Source of the DNA: CAVSUR01 sp963731285
GTDB taxonomy: Bacteria; Actinomycetota; Actinomycetes; Streptosporangiales; Streptosporangiaceae
Direction: 5' to 3'
Assembly (NCBI GenBank): GCA_963731285.1
Contig: CAVSUR010000017.1
Location: 1 to 64,000, forward strand
DNA: 64,000 nucleotides
Positions 9,477 through 18,381 of the stretch are shown here, in pieces; the stretch's first letter is position 1, and each line of letters begins with the position of its first letter. The notes beneath the pieces are model-generated. The model had not been told where the DNA came from. It did no database searches and worked only from the letters and a program-made list of their open reading frames with translations. The translations under genes and the position numbers were made by a program.

Positions 9477-10865
9477 ATGGCCGGCTACGCCAGGATCTTC
9501 AAGGCATACGACATCCGCGGCATCGTGCCGGACGAGCTGGACGAGTCGGTGGCGGCCGCGGTCGGTGCCGCTTTCGCCCGGCTGACTAGCGCCCCGGCGG
9601 TGGTGACCATGCACGACATGCGCACCTCGTCAGCGCCGCTGGCCGAGGCATTCGGGGCAGGCGCGGCGTCCCAGGGTGCCGAGGTCATCTTCGGCGGCCT
9701 GGGCTCGACCGACATGCTGTACTACGCCAGCGGCAGCCTCGGCATCCCCGGCGCGATGATCACCGCCAGCCACAACCCGGCCAAGTACAACGGGATCAAG
9801 CTGTGCCGGGCCGGCGCCAGGCCGGTCGGCCAGGATACCGGCCTGGCCGAGCTGCGGGAGATGGCCGAGCACGGCGTGCCCGCTCAGGCCGGCCCGGCCG
9901 GCCTGATCACCGAGCGCGACCTGCTGCCGGGATACGCCGCCTACCTGAAGAGCCTGGTCGACCTGTCCGGCATCCGGCCGCTGACGGTGGCCGTCGACGC
10001 TGGCAACGGCATGGCCGGCCACACGGTACCCGGCGTGTTCGCTGGCCTGCCGATCACGACCGTGCCGCTGTACTTCGAGCTCGACGGCACCTTCCCTCAC
10101 CACGAGGCCAACCCGATCGACCCGGCCAACCTCGCCGACCTGCAGCGCGCGGTCACCAGCTCCGGCGCCGACGCGGGGCTGGCCTTCGACGGCGACGCTG
10201 ACCGGTGCTTCGTCGTCGACGAGCGCGGCGACATCGTCTCGCCGTCCGCGCTGACCGCGCTGATCGCGGTGCGGGAGCTGCGCCGCGAGCCTGGTGCCGC
10301 GGTCATCCACAACCTGATCACCTCGCGGGCCGTCCCGGAGATCATCACCGGGCACGGCGGCAGGCCGGTCCGCACCCGGGTCGGCCACTCGTTCATCAAG
10401 GCCCGGATGGCGGAGACCGGCGCAATCTTCGGCGGCGAGCACTCGGGCCACTTCTATTTCCGCGACTTCTGGTTCGCCGACTCCGGGATGCTGGCCGGAC
10501 TGCACGTGCTGGCCGCGCTCGGCGCCCAGCCCGGCCCGTTGTCCGCGCTGCTCGCCTCCTATGCCCGCTACCAGGCCAGCGGCGAGATCAACAGCGAGGT
10601 CAGTGACCAGGCGGCCGCGACGGCCCGGGTCCGCGCCGCGTTCGCAGGCCGGCCGGGCGCGAGCGTAGATGACCTGGACGGGATGACGATCAGCACCGGC
10701 GACTGGTGGTTCAACCTGCGGCCGTCGAACACCGAGCCGCTGCTCCGGCTGAACGTCGAGGCGGCGGACGAGGCTACCCTGGCGAGCATCCGCAACGAGG
10801 TGCTGCGCATCGTGCGCAGCGATCCGGCTGGCGGCCGCAGCAGCCGGCCCAGGGAGAGCACATGA
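9477..10865 (+). CDS. manB: Phosphomannomutase/phosphoglucomutase
   Basis: Interconverts hexose 1- and 6-phosphates, here most likely mannose phosphates for GDP-mannose and envelope glycans. The phosphoserine loop is MITASHNPAKYNGIK, the metal loop FDGDADRC, the sugar-binding loop GGEHSGHFYF and the phosphate-binding loop RPSNTEPLLRLNVEA; all four alpha-D-phosphohexomutase signatures are intact. At 462 residues it has the usual length. The start at 9477 gives MAGYARIFKAYDIRG and has GGGGAGG about 9 bases upstream; an in-frame ATG at 9414 would add an unconserved tail. Its TGA overlaps the next ATG by 4 bases. Upstream DUF3499 supports the manB (Rv3257c-type) assignment. Confidence 0.92.
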   Translation: MAGYARIFKAYDIRGIVPDELDESVAAAVGAAFARLTSAPAVVTMHDMRTSSAPLAEAFGAGAASQGAEVIFGGLGSTDMLYYASGSLGIPGAMITASHNPAKYNGIKLCRAGARPVGQDTGLAELREMAEHGVPAQAGPAGLITERDLLPGYAAYLKSLVDLSGIRPLTVAVDAGNGMAGHTVPGVFAGLPITTVPLYFELDGTFPHHEANPIDPANLADLQRAVTSSGADAGLAFDGDADRCFVVDERGDIVSPSALTALIAVRELRREPGAAVIHNLITSRAVPEIITGHGGRPVRTRVGHSFIKARMAETGAIFGGEHSGHFYFRDFWFADSGMLAGLHVLAALGAQPGPLSALLASYARYQASGEINSEVSDQAAATARVRAAFAGRPGASVDDLDGMTISTGDWWFNLRPSNTEPLLRLNVEAADEATLASIRNEVLRIVRSDPAGGRSSRPREST

Positions 10866-11041
10866 AGATCGACGAATGGCTGCTGGACATCCTGGCCTGC
10901 CCCAAGTGCCACGCGCCGCTGCGCGCCGACGAGGCGGCCAGCGAGCTGGTGTGCACGGGAGAATGCGGCCTGGCCTACCCGGTCCGCGACGACATCCCCG
11001 TGCTGCTGATCGATGAGGCGCGCGACCCGGCCGCTGGCTAG
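10862..11041 (+). CDS. Trm112-family (UPF0434) small zinc-binding protein
   Basis: A 59-residue protein: MKIDEWLLDILACPKC, then ELVCTGECGLAYPVRDDIPVLL. It has the C-x-x-C ... C-x(3)-C pattern and the YPVRDGIPxLL tail of Trm112-like proteins, which bind zinc and in eukaryotes activate methyltransferases. The bacterial role is unclear. It is coupled to manB by an ATGA overlap, which is common in actinobacteria. Confidence 0.85.
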   Translation: MKIDEWLLDILACPKCHAPLRADEAASELVCTGECGLAYPVRDDIPVLLIDEARDPAAG

Positions 11042-12095
11042 CCGGCCGGACTCGCGGAAAGAAACGGCCATCAGCGCGGGAGACCACGGGGGGCACGGCG
11101 GCACGCGTGCGGTCATCGCCGCGCTCGGCGCGAACCTGGGCATTGCCGCGACCAAGCTGGCCGCGTTCATCATTACCGGATCGGCCTCGATGATGGCCGA
11201 GTCGGTCCATTCGGTCGCCGACTCCGCCAACCAGCTGCTGCTGCTGCTCGGCCGCAGCCGGTCCCGGCGGGCGCAGACCGAGGAGCACCAGTTCGGTTTC
11301 GGGGCCGAGCGGTATTTCTGGGCGTTCATCGTGGCCCTGGTGCTGTTCACGATCGGATCGCTGTTCTCGGTGTACGAGGGCATCCAGCGGATATCGCATC
11401 CGGAGCAGATAACCGACCCGGTGGTGGCGTTCGCGGTGCTGGCCATCGCGCTCGGCCTGGAGGGATTCTCGTTCCGCACCGCGATCACCGAGATCAACAA
11501 GCTGCGGGCGGGCCGGTCCCTGCGCACCTTCATCCGGCAGGCCAAGGCACCCGAGCTGCCAGCCGTGCTGCTGGAGGACTCGGCCGCGCTGGCCGGCCTG
11601 ACCTTCGCGTTCGCGGGCGTGGCCCTGACCACGATCACCGGTGACGGACGCTGGGACGGGGCGGGCTCGCTGGCGGTCGGCGCCCTGCTCGGCTGCGTCG
11701 CGGTGATCTTGGCCGCCGAGATGAAGAGCCTGCTGATCGGCGAGTCGGCCAGCGCAGGCGCCGAATCCGCCATCGTCACGGCGATCGAGGCAGGACCGCG
11801 GATCGACCGGGTCATTCACCTGCGCACGCTGCACCTGGGACCGGACACTCTGCTGGTCACCGCGAAGATCGCCGTGCGCCCGGACGAGCCGGCCGCGGCG
11901 GTCGTGGCCGCCATCGACGAGGCAGAGCGCCGCATCCGGGCGGCCGTGCCGATCGCGCAGCTCATCTTCCTCGAGCCGGACATCTACTCCGCCGACCGTG
12001 CCGACACCACCGACCCGGCAATCCGGGCCGCGCGCCGCTCGTCCCCCCGGCTGCGCGCCCGGTCCGCGCTCCGCCCCGGCCGCCGTCCCGATTAG
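11013..12095 (+). CDS. Cation diffusion facilitator family transporter
   Basis: A CDF metal-proton antiporter in the cell membrane. Six hydrophobic segments are predicted, with the metal-site helices MMAESVHSVADSANQ (TM2) and LLEDSAALAGLTFAF (TM5), and a cytoplasmic C-terminal domain (IDRVIHLRTLHLGPDTLLV). The substrate is likely Zn, Mn or Fe and cannot be fixed from sequence. Residues 45-60 (RSRRAQTEEHQFGFG) match the loop before TM3. The start is uncertain: ATG 11013 overlaps the Trm112-like gene by 29 bases and has no clear Shine-Dalgarno sequence, so a later non-ATG start near 11070 is possible. The arginine-rich tail after residue 330 is low complexity. Confidence 0.85.
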   Translation: MRRATRPLASRPDSRKETAISAGDHGGHGGTRAVIAALGANLGIAATKLAAFIITGSASMMAESVHSVADSANQLLLLLGRSRSRRAQTEEHQFGFGAERYFWAFIVALVLFTIGSLFSVYEGIQRISHPEQITDPVVAFAVLAIALGLEGFSFRTAITEINKLRAGRSLRTFIRQAKAPELPAVLLEDSAALAGLTFAFAGVALTTITGDGRWDGAGSLAVGALLGCVAVILAAEMKSLLIGESASAGAESAIVTAIEAGPRIDRVIHLRTLHLGPDTLLVTAKIAVRPDEPAAAVVAAIDEAERRIRAAVPIAQLIFLEPDIYSADRADTTDPAIRAARRSSPRLRARSALRPGRRPD

Positions 12096-12591
12096 CCCGT
12101 GACCGGGCGCTTCGGCGAGCCGGTCATGTCACCTGGTCCGGGCCGGGCGGCCCGCTGCGCTTCCCCGGCCCGCGGCCCGGCGTGCTGGCTGCGCCTGCAT
12201 TGCCGGGCACCCACCTCAGTGCGGCCGGCACCAGGATGGCCGGGACTACCAGCGGTGGCAGCAGCAGGCGCAGCCAGTCCCCGCACCGGTCGTTGGGCTG
12301 GAATCCGGTCCACCGCTCTCCAGCTCGCCGACGGCGATGAGCACGGCGAACTCCTCCGGGCCAGCGGACAGCGTGGGATCGGCCAGAGGCGCGTCCTTCC
12401 GGCGTCGTGGCGTACCTGCTGGCTTGCGGTCAGTGCCGGGTGAGCGGTCAGCTGCGGGCGACTGCCGCAGCATTTTCGCAGCGAACCGGCATTCAGCCAG
12501 CGGAGTGCCCAGCGAGCTGGAGCCGCCTAGCCGCACCAGGCATCCGGCGGCGTTCCGCAACTCAATCCGGGCGAGGATGCGGCGCGCACGC
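12096..12591. other. Gap without a confident gene
   Basis: No open frame here has the look of a complete gene. On the minus strand near 12,190-12,290 a short stretch reads DRCGDWLRLLLPPLVVPAI followed by LVPAALRWVPG, which resembles one membrane helix. It has no start codon or ribosome-binding site and may be the tail of a lost gene. The rest shows only G+C-driven open frames. Confidence 0.5.
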
Positions 12592-13161
12592 TCAGGGCCG
12601 CTGCTGCCCGCTGTATTCCAGGTCCGGACGGCCCCCGCGGCGGTCCTGACCCGGCCGGCCGCGACCACGCCCTTTCCCTTCCTGGCCACCGGCCCCGCTC
12701 CCGCCGGCTGCGTCCCGCGGGCCGCGGGCGCCGCTCAGGCCGAGCAGCCGCAGCGCGCGCTCCTGCTCGAAATCCAGCGCCCGGGCCGGCGGTGGCTGGA
12801 TCCGGCCGATGCGCCGGCCGAAATCTGCGACCAGCGCGGCCGTCCGGGGATCGGCGAGCACCCGCACGCCGAACGCCAGCGCCGCCGGGGAGATGTCGTA
12901 CCGGCCCTCGATCGACAGCCCGAGCGCGGCCGCGTCGAGATCGGCGGCCGTGAACTGCCGGTGCCGCGGTCCTCCGGGCTGCACCCGCCCGGGCTGCACT
13001 CTGGCGGGCGGTCCGTGCTGCCGTGGCCCGGGACGGGGCAGGGCGGCCGCCGGCCGGATCGCGGGAAGCAGACCGAGCTCCTCCCGGTAACGCAGCATCC
13101 GCGGCGAGATACCGAGCCGCTGCGCCGCCTCTGTAATGCGCATGGGCCCAGTATTGAACAT
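12592..13161 (-). CDS. MerR-family transcriptional regulator
   Basis: The N-terminal winged helix reads MRITEAAQRLGISPRMLRYR followed by EELGLLP, the classical MerR DNA-recognition arrangement. The middle (HRQFTAADLDAAALG) is the usual second wing and helix. The C-terminal effector region keeps IEGRYDISPAALAFGVRVL and then becomes Gly/Arg-rich low complexity, so the true end could be earlier than 12592 after a frame change. Start is either 13161 (MFNTGPMRIT) or 13143 (MRIT). It diverges from ahcY across about 100 bases, so it may control ahcY or only itself. The effector is unknown. Confidence 0.7.
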   Translation of the reverse strand: MFNTGPMRITEAAQRLGISPRMLRYREELGLLPAIRPAAALPRPGPRQHGPPARVQPGRVQPGGPRHRQFTAADLDAAALGLSIEGRYDISPAALAFGVRVLADPRTAALVADFGRRIGRIQPPPARALDFEQERALRLLGLSGARGPRDAAGGSGAGGQEGKGRGRGRPGQDRRGGRPDLEYSGQQRP

Positions 13162-13259
13162 TTTTGTGTAAAGAACGAGAGTTTGAAGATGCGCGCTGCG
13201 CCTCCCGTCCCGTAGCGTCAGTGCCAGCCGACAGAATCCGAGACACCAGGAGCGCCACG

Positions 13260-14705
13260 ATGACCGTGCAGGAGGCCCCGTTCAAGGTCGCTGATCTGTC
13301 CCTGGCCGAGTTCGGCCGCAAGGAGATCCGGCTGGCCGAGCATGAGATGCCCGGGCTGATGGCGGTACGGGCCGAGTACGCCGACGCCCAGCCGTTGCGC
13401 GGCGCGCGGATCACCGGCTCGCTGCACATGACCATCCAGACCGCGGTGCTGATCGAGACCCTGACCGCGCTCGGCGCGCAGGTCCGGTGGGCCAGCTGCA
13501 ACATCTTCTCCACCCAGGACCACGCGGCCGCGGCGGTGGCGACCGGCCCGGACGGCACTCCCGACGACCCTCGCGGGATCCCGGTGTTCGCCTGGAAGGG
13601 CGAGACCCTGGCGGACTACTGGTGGTGCACGCAGCAGGCGCTGACCTGGCCGGGCGAGAGCGGGCCGAACATGCTGCTGGACGACGGCGGGGACGCCACC
13701 TTGCTGCTGCACAGGGGAGCCGAGGTCGAGAAAGCGGGCGCGGTTCCGGCCGCGGCCGACGACGACCCAGAGGAGTGGCAGGTCGTCCTGGGCGTGCTGC
13801 GCGAGTCGCTGGCCGCCAGCCCGCAGCAGTGGACGCAGTGCGCGGCGGGCATCAGGGGCGTCACCGAGGAGACCACGACGGGGGTGCACCGGCTCTACGA
13901 CATGGCCAGGGCCGGGACCCTGCTGTTCCCGGCGATCAACGTCAACGACAGCGTGACCAAGTCGAAGTTCGACAACAAGTACGGGTGCCGGCACTCCCTG
14001 GTGGACGGGATCAACCGGGCCACCGACGTGCTGATCGGCGGCAAGGTCGCGGTGGTGTGCGGCTACGGTGACGTCGGCAAGGGATGCGCCGAGTCGCTGC
14101 GCGGCCAGGGCGGCCGGGTGATCGTGACCGAGATCGACCCGATCTGCGCGCTGCAGGCGGCCATGGACGGGTTCCAGGTCGCCCGGCTGGAGGACGTGGT
14201 GGCCACCGCGGACATCTTCGTGACCGCCACCGGCAATCTGCGGATCATTACCGCCGAGCACATGAGCCAGATGAAGCACCAGGCCATCGTCGGCAACATC
14301 GGGCACTTCGACAACGAGATCGATATGGCGGGCCTGGCCCGGCTGCCCGGCATCAGCCGGGTCAACATCAAGCCGCAGGTCGACGAATGGCGGTTCAGCG
14401 ACGGGCACTCGGTGATCATTCTGTCCGAGGGCCGGCTCCTGAACCTGGGCAACGCGACCGGGCATCCCAGCTTCGTGATGTCGAACAGCTTCACCAACCA
14501 GGTAATCGCGCAGATCGAGCTGTTCACCCGGGCCGAGCAGTACCCGCTCGGGGTGCACGTGCTGCCCAAGCACCTGGACGAGAAGGTCGCCCGGCTGCAC
14601 CTGGACGCGCTCGGCGTCCGGCTGACCTCCCTGACCAAGGAGCAGTCGGCCTACATCGGCGTCCCGGTCGATGGCCCCTATAAGTCCGACCAGTACCGCT
14701 ACTAG
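13260..14705 (+). CDS. ahcY: Adenosylhomocysteinase (S-adenosyl-L-homocysteine hydrolase)
   Basis: An NAD-dependent cytosolic enzyme that splits S-adenosylhomocysteine into adenosine and homocysteine in the methyl cycle. All catalytic motifs are present: GSLHMTIQTAVL, CNIFSTQDHAAAA, LLDDGGDATLL, GVTEETTTGVHRL, DSVTKSKFDNKYGC, the NAD loop GYGDVGKGCAESL, and the C-terminal DGPYKSDQYRY that closes the neighbour's NAD site. It is 481 residues, with the insert near residues 150-190 (ADDDPEEW) typical of the bacterial long form. Start ATG 13260 has AGGAG 8 bases upstream. It is followed after 21 bases by a divergent paralogue. Confidence 0.96.
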   Translation: MTVQEAPFKVADLSLAEFGRKEIRLAEHEMPGLMAVRAEYADAQPLRGARITGSLHMTIQTAVLIETLTALGAQVRWASCNIFSTQDHAAAAVATGPDGTPDDPRGIPVFAWKGETLADYWWCTQQALTWPGESGPNMLLDDGGDATLLLHRGAEVEKAGAVPAAADDDPEEWQVVLGVLRESLAASPQQWTQCAAGIRGVTEETTTGVHRLYDMARAGTLLFPAINVNDSVTKSKFDNKYGCRHSLVDGINRATDVLIGGKVAVVCGYGDVGKGCAESLRGQGGRVIVTEIDPICALQAAMDGFQVARLEDVVATADIFVTATGNLRIITAEHMSQMKHQAIVGNIGHFDNEIDMAGLARLPGISRVNIKPQVDEWRFSDGHSVIILSEGRLLNLGNATGHPSFVMSNSFTNQVIAQIELFTRAEQYPLGVHVLPKHLDEKVARLHLDALGVRLTSLTKEQSAYIGVPVDGPYKSDQYRY

Positions 14706-14726
14706 GCGGCCCGTGGTGGCTGCACA

Positions 14727-16022
14727 GTGGTGACCAGCTCTGCGGTGACCGGCCCCGCGGGGCCGGACTCCGACATCGCCGATCCGGGACTGGCCGCCGC
14801 GGGCCAGCCCCGGATCGAGTGGGCCGGGCGGTCCACTCCGGTGCTGGCGCTGATCACCGGCGAGCTGGCCGCCCGGCGGCCGTTCGCCGGGCTGGCGGTC
14901 GCGGCCTGCCTGCATGTCACGCCGGAGACGGCGTGCCTGGTGCACCTGATCAGGGTCGGCGGCGGCAGCGTGCACCTGGCCGCGTCCAACCCGCTGTCGA
15001 CCCAGGACGACATCGCGGCCGCGCTGGCCGCGTTGCCCGGCGTGACGGTCTTTGCCCGGTCCGGCGTGGACCGCGGCGCGTACTACCAGCACATCCACCG
15101 TGCCCTGGACTGCGGCCCTGACCTGGTCCTGGACGACGGCTGCGACCTGGTGAACACGCTGCACGAGCAGCGGCCGGAGCTGCTGGCCGGGGTCCGCGGC
15201 GGCTGCGAGGCGACCGCGACCGGTGCGGCCCGGCTGCGCCGGATGGCCGCCGCGGGGACGCTGGCCTTCCCGGTCTTCGCCGCTGACGAGTCGGTCGTCC
15301 GCCGCATGTACGACAACAGGTACGGCACCGGCCAGTCGGTCCTGGACGGGATCTTGCGGGCCACCAACACGCTGCTGGCCGGCCAGACGGTGGCCGTGGC
15401 CGGCTTCGGACCCGCGGGCAGCGGCATCGCCGAGCGGGCCCGGGGCCTCGGCGCCCGGGTCATCGTCACGGAGGTCGACCCGGTGCGGGCGCTGGACGCG
15501 ATCCTGCAGGGCTTTGCCGTGCTGCCGATGCAGGCGGCGGCTGCGGTCGCCGAGGTGCTGATCACCGCCACCGGGTCACGGGACGTGCTCGGTCCCGAGC
15601 ACCTGGCGCTGATGCGCGACGGCGCCATCCTGGCCAACGCGGGCCACTTTGACGTCGAGATCGACGTCCGCGCCCTGGCCGAGATGGCCATCAAGATCAC
15701 CCCGCAGGTGCGGCCGCACGCCGACGAGTACCTGCTCGCCGACGGCCGGCGGCTGATCCTGCTGGCCGAGGGGCGGGTGGTGAACCTGGTGGCGGCGGAG
15801 GGGAACCCGGCCGCGGTGATGGACCTCTCGTTCGCCGTCCAGGCGCTGGCCCTGGCCCGGCTGGCGGCGGGAGAACCGGGGGCAGGCGGCGCGCTGGCGC
15901 CGGTCCCGGCCGACATCGACGCCCACGTCGCGCGGCTCACGCTGGCCTCGCGCGGCACCGCCATCGACCAGCTGACCCCGGTCCAGCAGGAATACCTGGC
16001 CTCCTGGCGCGAGGGTTCCTGA
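14727..16022 (+). CDS. Archaeal-type adenosylhomocysteinase paralogue with altered catalytic residues
   Basis: A second, shorter member of the SAH hydrolase family (431 residues) directly after ahcY. It has archaeal/Thermotoga-type signatures: ACLHVTPETACL, SNPLSTQDDIAAAL, LVLDDGCDLVNTLH, YDNRYGTGQSVLDGI, NAD loop GFGPAGSGIAERA, and the end QQEYLASWREGS without the KxDxYRY tail. Against ahcY, the conserved TEETTTG is CEATATG, so the catalytic Glu (human Glu156) aligns with Ala. TKSKFDN is VRRMYDN, so the catalytic Lys (human Lys186) aligns with Arg. His55, Asp131, Asp190 and Asn191 equivalents remain. It may act on another nucleoside thioether (S-inosylhomocysteine hydrolase is known in this branch) or be a regulatory pseudoenzyme; both are inference. 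The start is GTG 14727 or 14730. Confidence 0.85.
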   Translation: MVTSSAVTGPAGPDSDIADPGLAAAGQPRIEWAGRSTPVLALITGELAARRPFAGLAVAACLHVTPETACLVHLIRVGGGSVHLAASNPLSTQDDIAAALAALPGVTVFARSGVDRGAYYQHIHRALDCGPDLVLDDGCDLVNTLHEQRPELLAGVRGGCEATATGAARLRRMAAAGTLAFPVFAADESVVRRMYDNRYGTGQSVLDGILRATNTLLAGQTVAVAGFGPAGSGIAERARGLGARVIVTEVDPVRALDAILQGFAVLPMQAAAAVAEVLITATGSRDVLGPEHLALMRDGAILANAGHFDVEIDVRALAEMAIKITPQVRPHADEYLLADGRRLILLAEGRVVNLVAAEGNPAAVMDLSFAVQALALARLAAGEPGAGGALAPVPADIDAHVARLTLASRGTAIDQLTPVQQEYLASWREGS

Positions 16023-16148
16023 CGGCCCGCGGCGGCTCCTGCCCCGGGCCGGCCGCCAGGCCCAACCCGGTAGTTGTGACATTCACGGGATTGTTCCCGG
16101 CCCGCCGCCGCGTTTTCCCCGCCGGGCCCGTCATGGCAGGCTGGCAGC

Positions 16149-16661
16149 ATGACCCCCGCCACGGCGGCTGACCCGCTGCTGCCGAGCCTGCGCGTGCCCA
16201 GCCACCGGGTCAGCAGGCGGGCGGTCCTGTACTGGACCGTGCGCGCTGCGGTGAGCTGGCTGATCACGCTGGCGGTAGAGGCGGCCATCATCCTGGTGAG
16301 CCACCTGGACCGAAGCTGGTGGGCGGCCGCCGCGGCGACCGCGGCCGTCGGCGTCGCGCACACGCTGATCATGCCGCAGTGGCGTTACCGGGTGCACCGC
16401 TGGGAAGTCACGAAAGACGCCCTCTATACACGGTCCGGCTGGTTCTCAGTGCACTGGCGCATCGCGCCGGTCAGCAGGATCCAGACCATCGACAGCCACC
16501 GGTCGCTCGGGGAGCGACTGTTCACGCTGGCCAACGTCACGGCGACCACGGCCTCGGCGGCCGGGCCCGTGCACATCCACGGGCTGGACCGGGCCATCGC
16601 CGACCAGCTGCTCGACGAGCTGGCCGTCGCGACCGGTCAGGTTCCCGGTGACGCGACATGA
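16149..16661 (+). CDS. YdbS-like bacterial PH-domain membrane protein
   Basis: 170 residues. Two hydrophobic helices (about residues 35-60 and 65-85, AVSWLITLAVEAAIILVS and WAAAAATAAVGVAHTLIM) are followed by a bPH2 domain: YRVHRWEVTKDALYTRSGWF, RIAPVSRIQTIDSHRSLGER and TLANVTATTASAAGPVHIHG. This matches Bacillus YdbS. It is paired with the following YdbT-like protein; in Bacillus the pair protects against bacteriocin-like compounds. The stop overlaps the next gene's GTG start region. Confidence 0.85.
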   Translation: MTPATAADPLLPSLRVPSHRVSRRAVLYWTVRAAVSWLITLAVEAAIILVSHLDRSWWAAAAATAAVGVAHTLIMPQWRYRVHRWEVTKDALYTRSGWFSVHWRIAPVSRIQTIDSHRSLGERLFTLANVTATTASAAGPVHIHGLDRAIADQLLDELAVATGQVPGDAT

Positions 16662-18381
16662 CCGGCGGGGCGGCGTGATCAGCTCGCCACACGAGCCCGG
16701 CCTCGGGCCGGAGGCTGCCCGTCGTCGCCAGCCGGAACCCGGGGCCGCCTGGCTGCGGCCGAGCCCGCGCACTCTGGCGGTACGCCCGGTGACCGACCTG
16801 GCCCGGCTGCTGCCCTTCTTGCTCGGGCTGCTGTACCTGCGCGCTCGCGGCGGCCCGGCCGACTACTGGGGCCTTGGCTTCGCGGTGCTGGCCGTGGTAA
16901 CCAGCGTCGTCCGCTGGCTCACCACCTGGTACCGGATCACGGGCGACCGCGTCTACCTGCGCCGGGGCCTGCTCAACCAGAAGGTGCTGTCGGTCGCCCG
17001 CGACCGGGTGCGCACGGTGGACGTATCCGCGCATGTGCTGTACCGGATGCTCGGCTTGCGCCACATCACCATCGGCACCGGGCGTAACGACCGGCGCGAC
17101 TCCGAGGGCTTCCGGCTCGACGCGCTGACCCTCGCTGACGCCGAGGCGCTGCGGGCCCGGCTGCTCGCAGGCCCGTCGGCCGCCACTGCCGCGCACGCCG
17201 CTGCCGCTCCGCCTGCCGCACCTGGTACCGCGGCCCCGGCCGCCGCCGCTGCCGTACCGGCCGCCGCCGCTCCTGTCGCTCCTACTGTCCCTGCCGTCTC
17301 TACCGCCCCTGCCGCCGCTGCCGCACCTGACGCCCCGCCTGCCGCCGCCCCGGAGGCAGGCGGTGAGCCGGAGATCCTGATTGCCCGGCTGCGCCCGTCA
17401 TGGATCCGGTTCGCGCCGCTGACGCTGACCGGCATGGTGATCGTCGGAATCGTCTTCGGCTTCGTCGCCCAGCTCGCCGACGCGACCCACATCGATGTGA
17501 CGACCATCGGGCCGGTGCACCGGCTCAGCGCCCAGTTCGGCACGCTGCCGCTGGCCTCGCGGCTGCTGTCCGGCGCGGCGGTGGTCGTGGGCGGGCTGGT
17601 GCTGATCTCCACCGCTGGGTATATCGCGATCTTCTGGAACTTCCGGCTGGTGCGCCACGGCACGGCCACATTGCGCGTCACCCGGGGCCTGCTGTCGACC
17701 CGGGCCATCACGATTGATACCAGCCGGCTGCGCGGGGTGGAGATCAGCGAGCCGCTGCTGCTGCGCGCTGCCCGGGGCGCGCGCTGCATCGCGATCACAA
17801 CCGGGCTGCCTGTCGGGCGCGGGGCTGAGCACGGCGGCTCGCTACTGCTGCCGCCCGCGCCGCGCGCTGCCGCCCGCGCCGTTGCCTCCCAGGTTTCGGG
17901 CGCGGGCCTGGAGCTGAGCGCGGGCCCGCTGGTACGGCACGGCCCGCGCGCCCGGCTGCGCCGCTACAACCGGGCGCTGCCCGGCGCCGCCATGATTGTC
18001 GCCGGGGTTACCGGCGCCGCGCTGGCCTGGGACTGGCCGGACTGGACCTGGCTCGCCTCGCTTGCGGTGCTGCCGCTGGCGGCGGCGCTGGCCGAGGACC
18101 GGTACCGGAACCTGGGCCATCGGCTGGGCGGCGGCTGGCTGGTGACGGCTACGGGCAGCCTGGTGCGCAGGCGCGGGCTTCTGTCCGCCGACGGCATCAT
18201 CGGCTGGCGGATCCACCAGAGCTGGTTCCAGCGCCGCCAGGGCCTGGTCACGCTGACGGCCACGACTGCAGCCGGGCGCCAGGAGTACGCCGCCCATGAC
18301 ATCCCGGCCGCCGTGGCGGTCGCGGTCGCTGCGGCCGCCACCAGCGACCTGGTCCGTCCCTTCCTGGCTGCCCCCGGCTGA
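16648..18381 (+). CDS. YdbT-like membrane protein with repeated bPH2 domains
   Basis: 577 residues. An N-terminal bPH2 repeat is preceded by two membrane helices (LARLLPFLLGLLYL, YWGLGFAVLAVVTSVV) and reads WYRITGDRVYLRRGLLNQK, DRVRTVDVSAHVLYRMLGLR. A second repeat reads FRLVRHGTATLRVTRGLLST, IDTSRLRGVEISEPLLLRA. A third, C-terminal copy reads LVRRRGLLSADGIIGWRIHQ. Between the first two lies an Ala/Pro-only linker (residues ~178-240) encoded by GCC/CCT runs. GTG starts at 16648 (overlapping ydbS by 14 bases) or 16675 are possible. It works with the YdbS-like partner; role in this organism unknown. Confidence 0.8.
   Translation: MTRHDRRGGVISSPHEPGLGPEAARRRQPEPGAAWLRPSPRTLAVRPVTDLARLLPFLLGLLYLRARGGPADYWGLGFAVLAVVTSVVRWLTTWYRITGDRVYLRRGLLNQKVLSVARDRVRTVDVSAHVLYRMLGLRHITIGTGRNDRRDSEGFRLDALTLADAEALRARLLAGPSAATAAHAAAAPPAAPGTAAPAAAAAVPAAAAPVAPTVPAVSTAPAAAAAPDAPPAAAPEAGGEPEILIARLRPSWIRFAPLTLTGMVIVGIVFGFVAQLADATHIDVTTIGPVHRLSAQFGTLPLASRLLSGAAVVVGGLVLISTAGYIAIFWNFRLVRHGTATLRVTRGLLSTRAITIDTSRLRGVEISEPLLLRAARGARCIAITTGLPVGRGAEHGGSLLLPPAPRAAARAVASQVSGAGLELSAGPLVRHGPRARLRRYNRALPGAAMIVAGVTGAALAWDWPDWTWLASLAVLPLAAALAEDRYRNLGHRLGGGWLVTATGSLVRRRGLLSADGIIGWRIHQSWFQRRQGLVTLTATTAAGRQEYAAHDIPAAVAVAVAAAATSDLVRPFLAAPG

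Noticed and set aside
9630..11834. Long minus-strand open frame of 734 codons antisense to manB and the CDF transporter
   Set aside because: Its composition is Arg/Gly/His/Gln-rich and domain-free, as expected from antisense of very G+C-rich coding DNA; the plus-strand genes have clear motifs.
13162..13259. SAH or SAM riboswitch upstream of ahcY
   Set aside because: Only about 98 bases separate merR and ahcY, and I could not find the conserved cores or a convincing pairing scheme.
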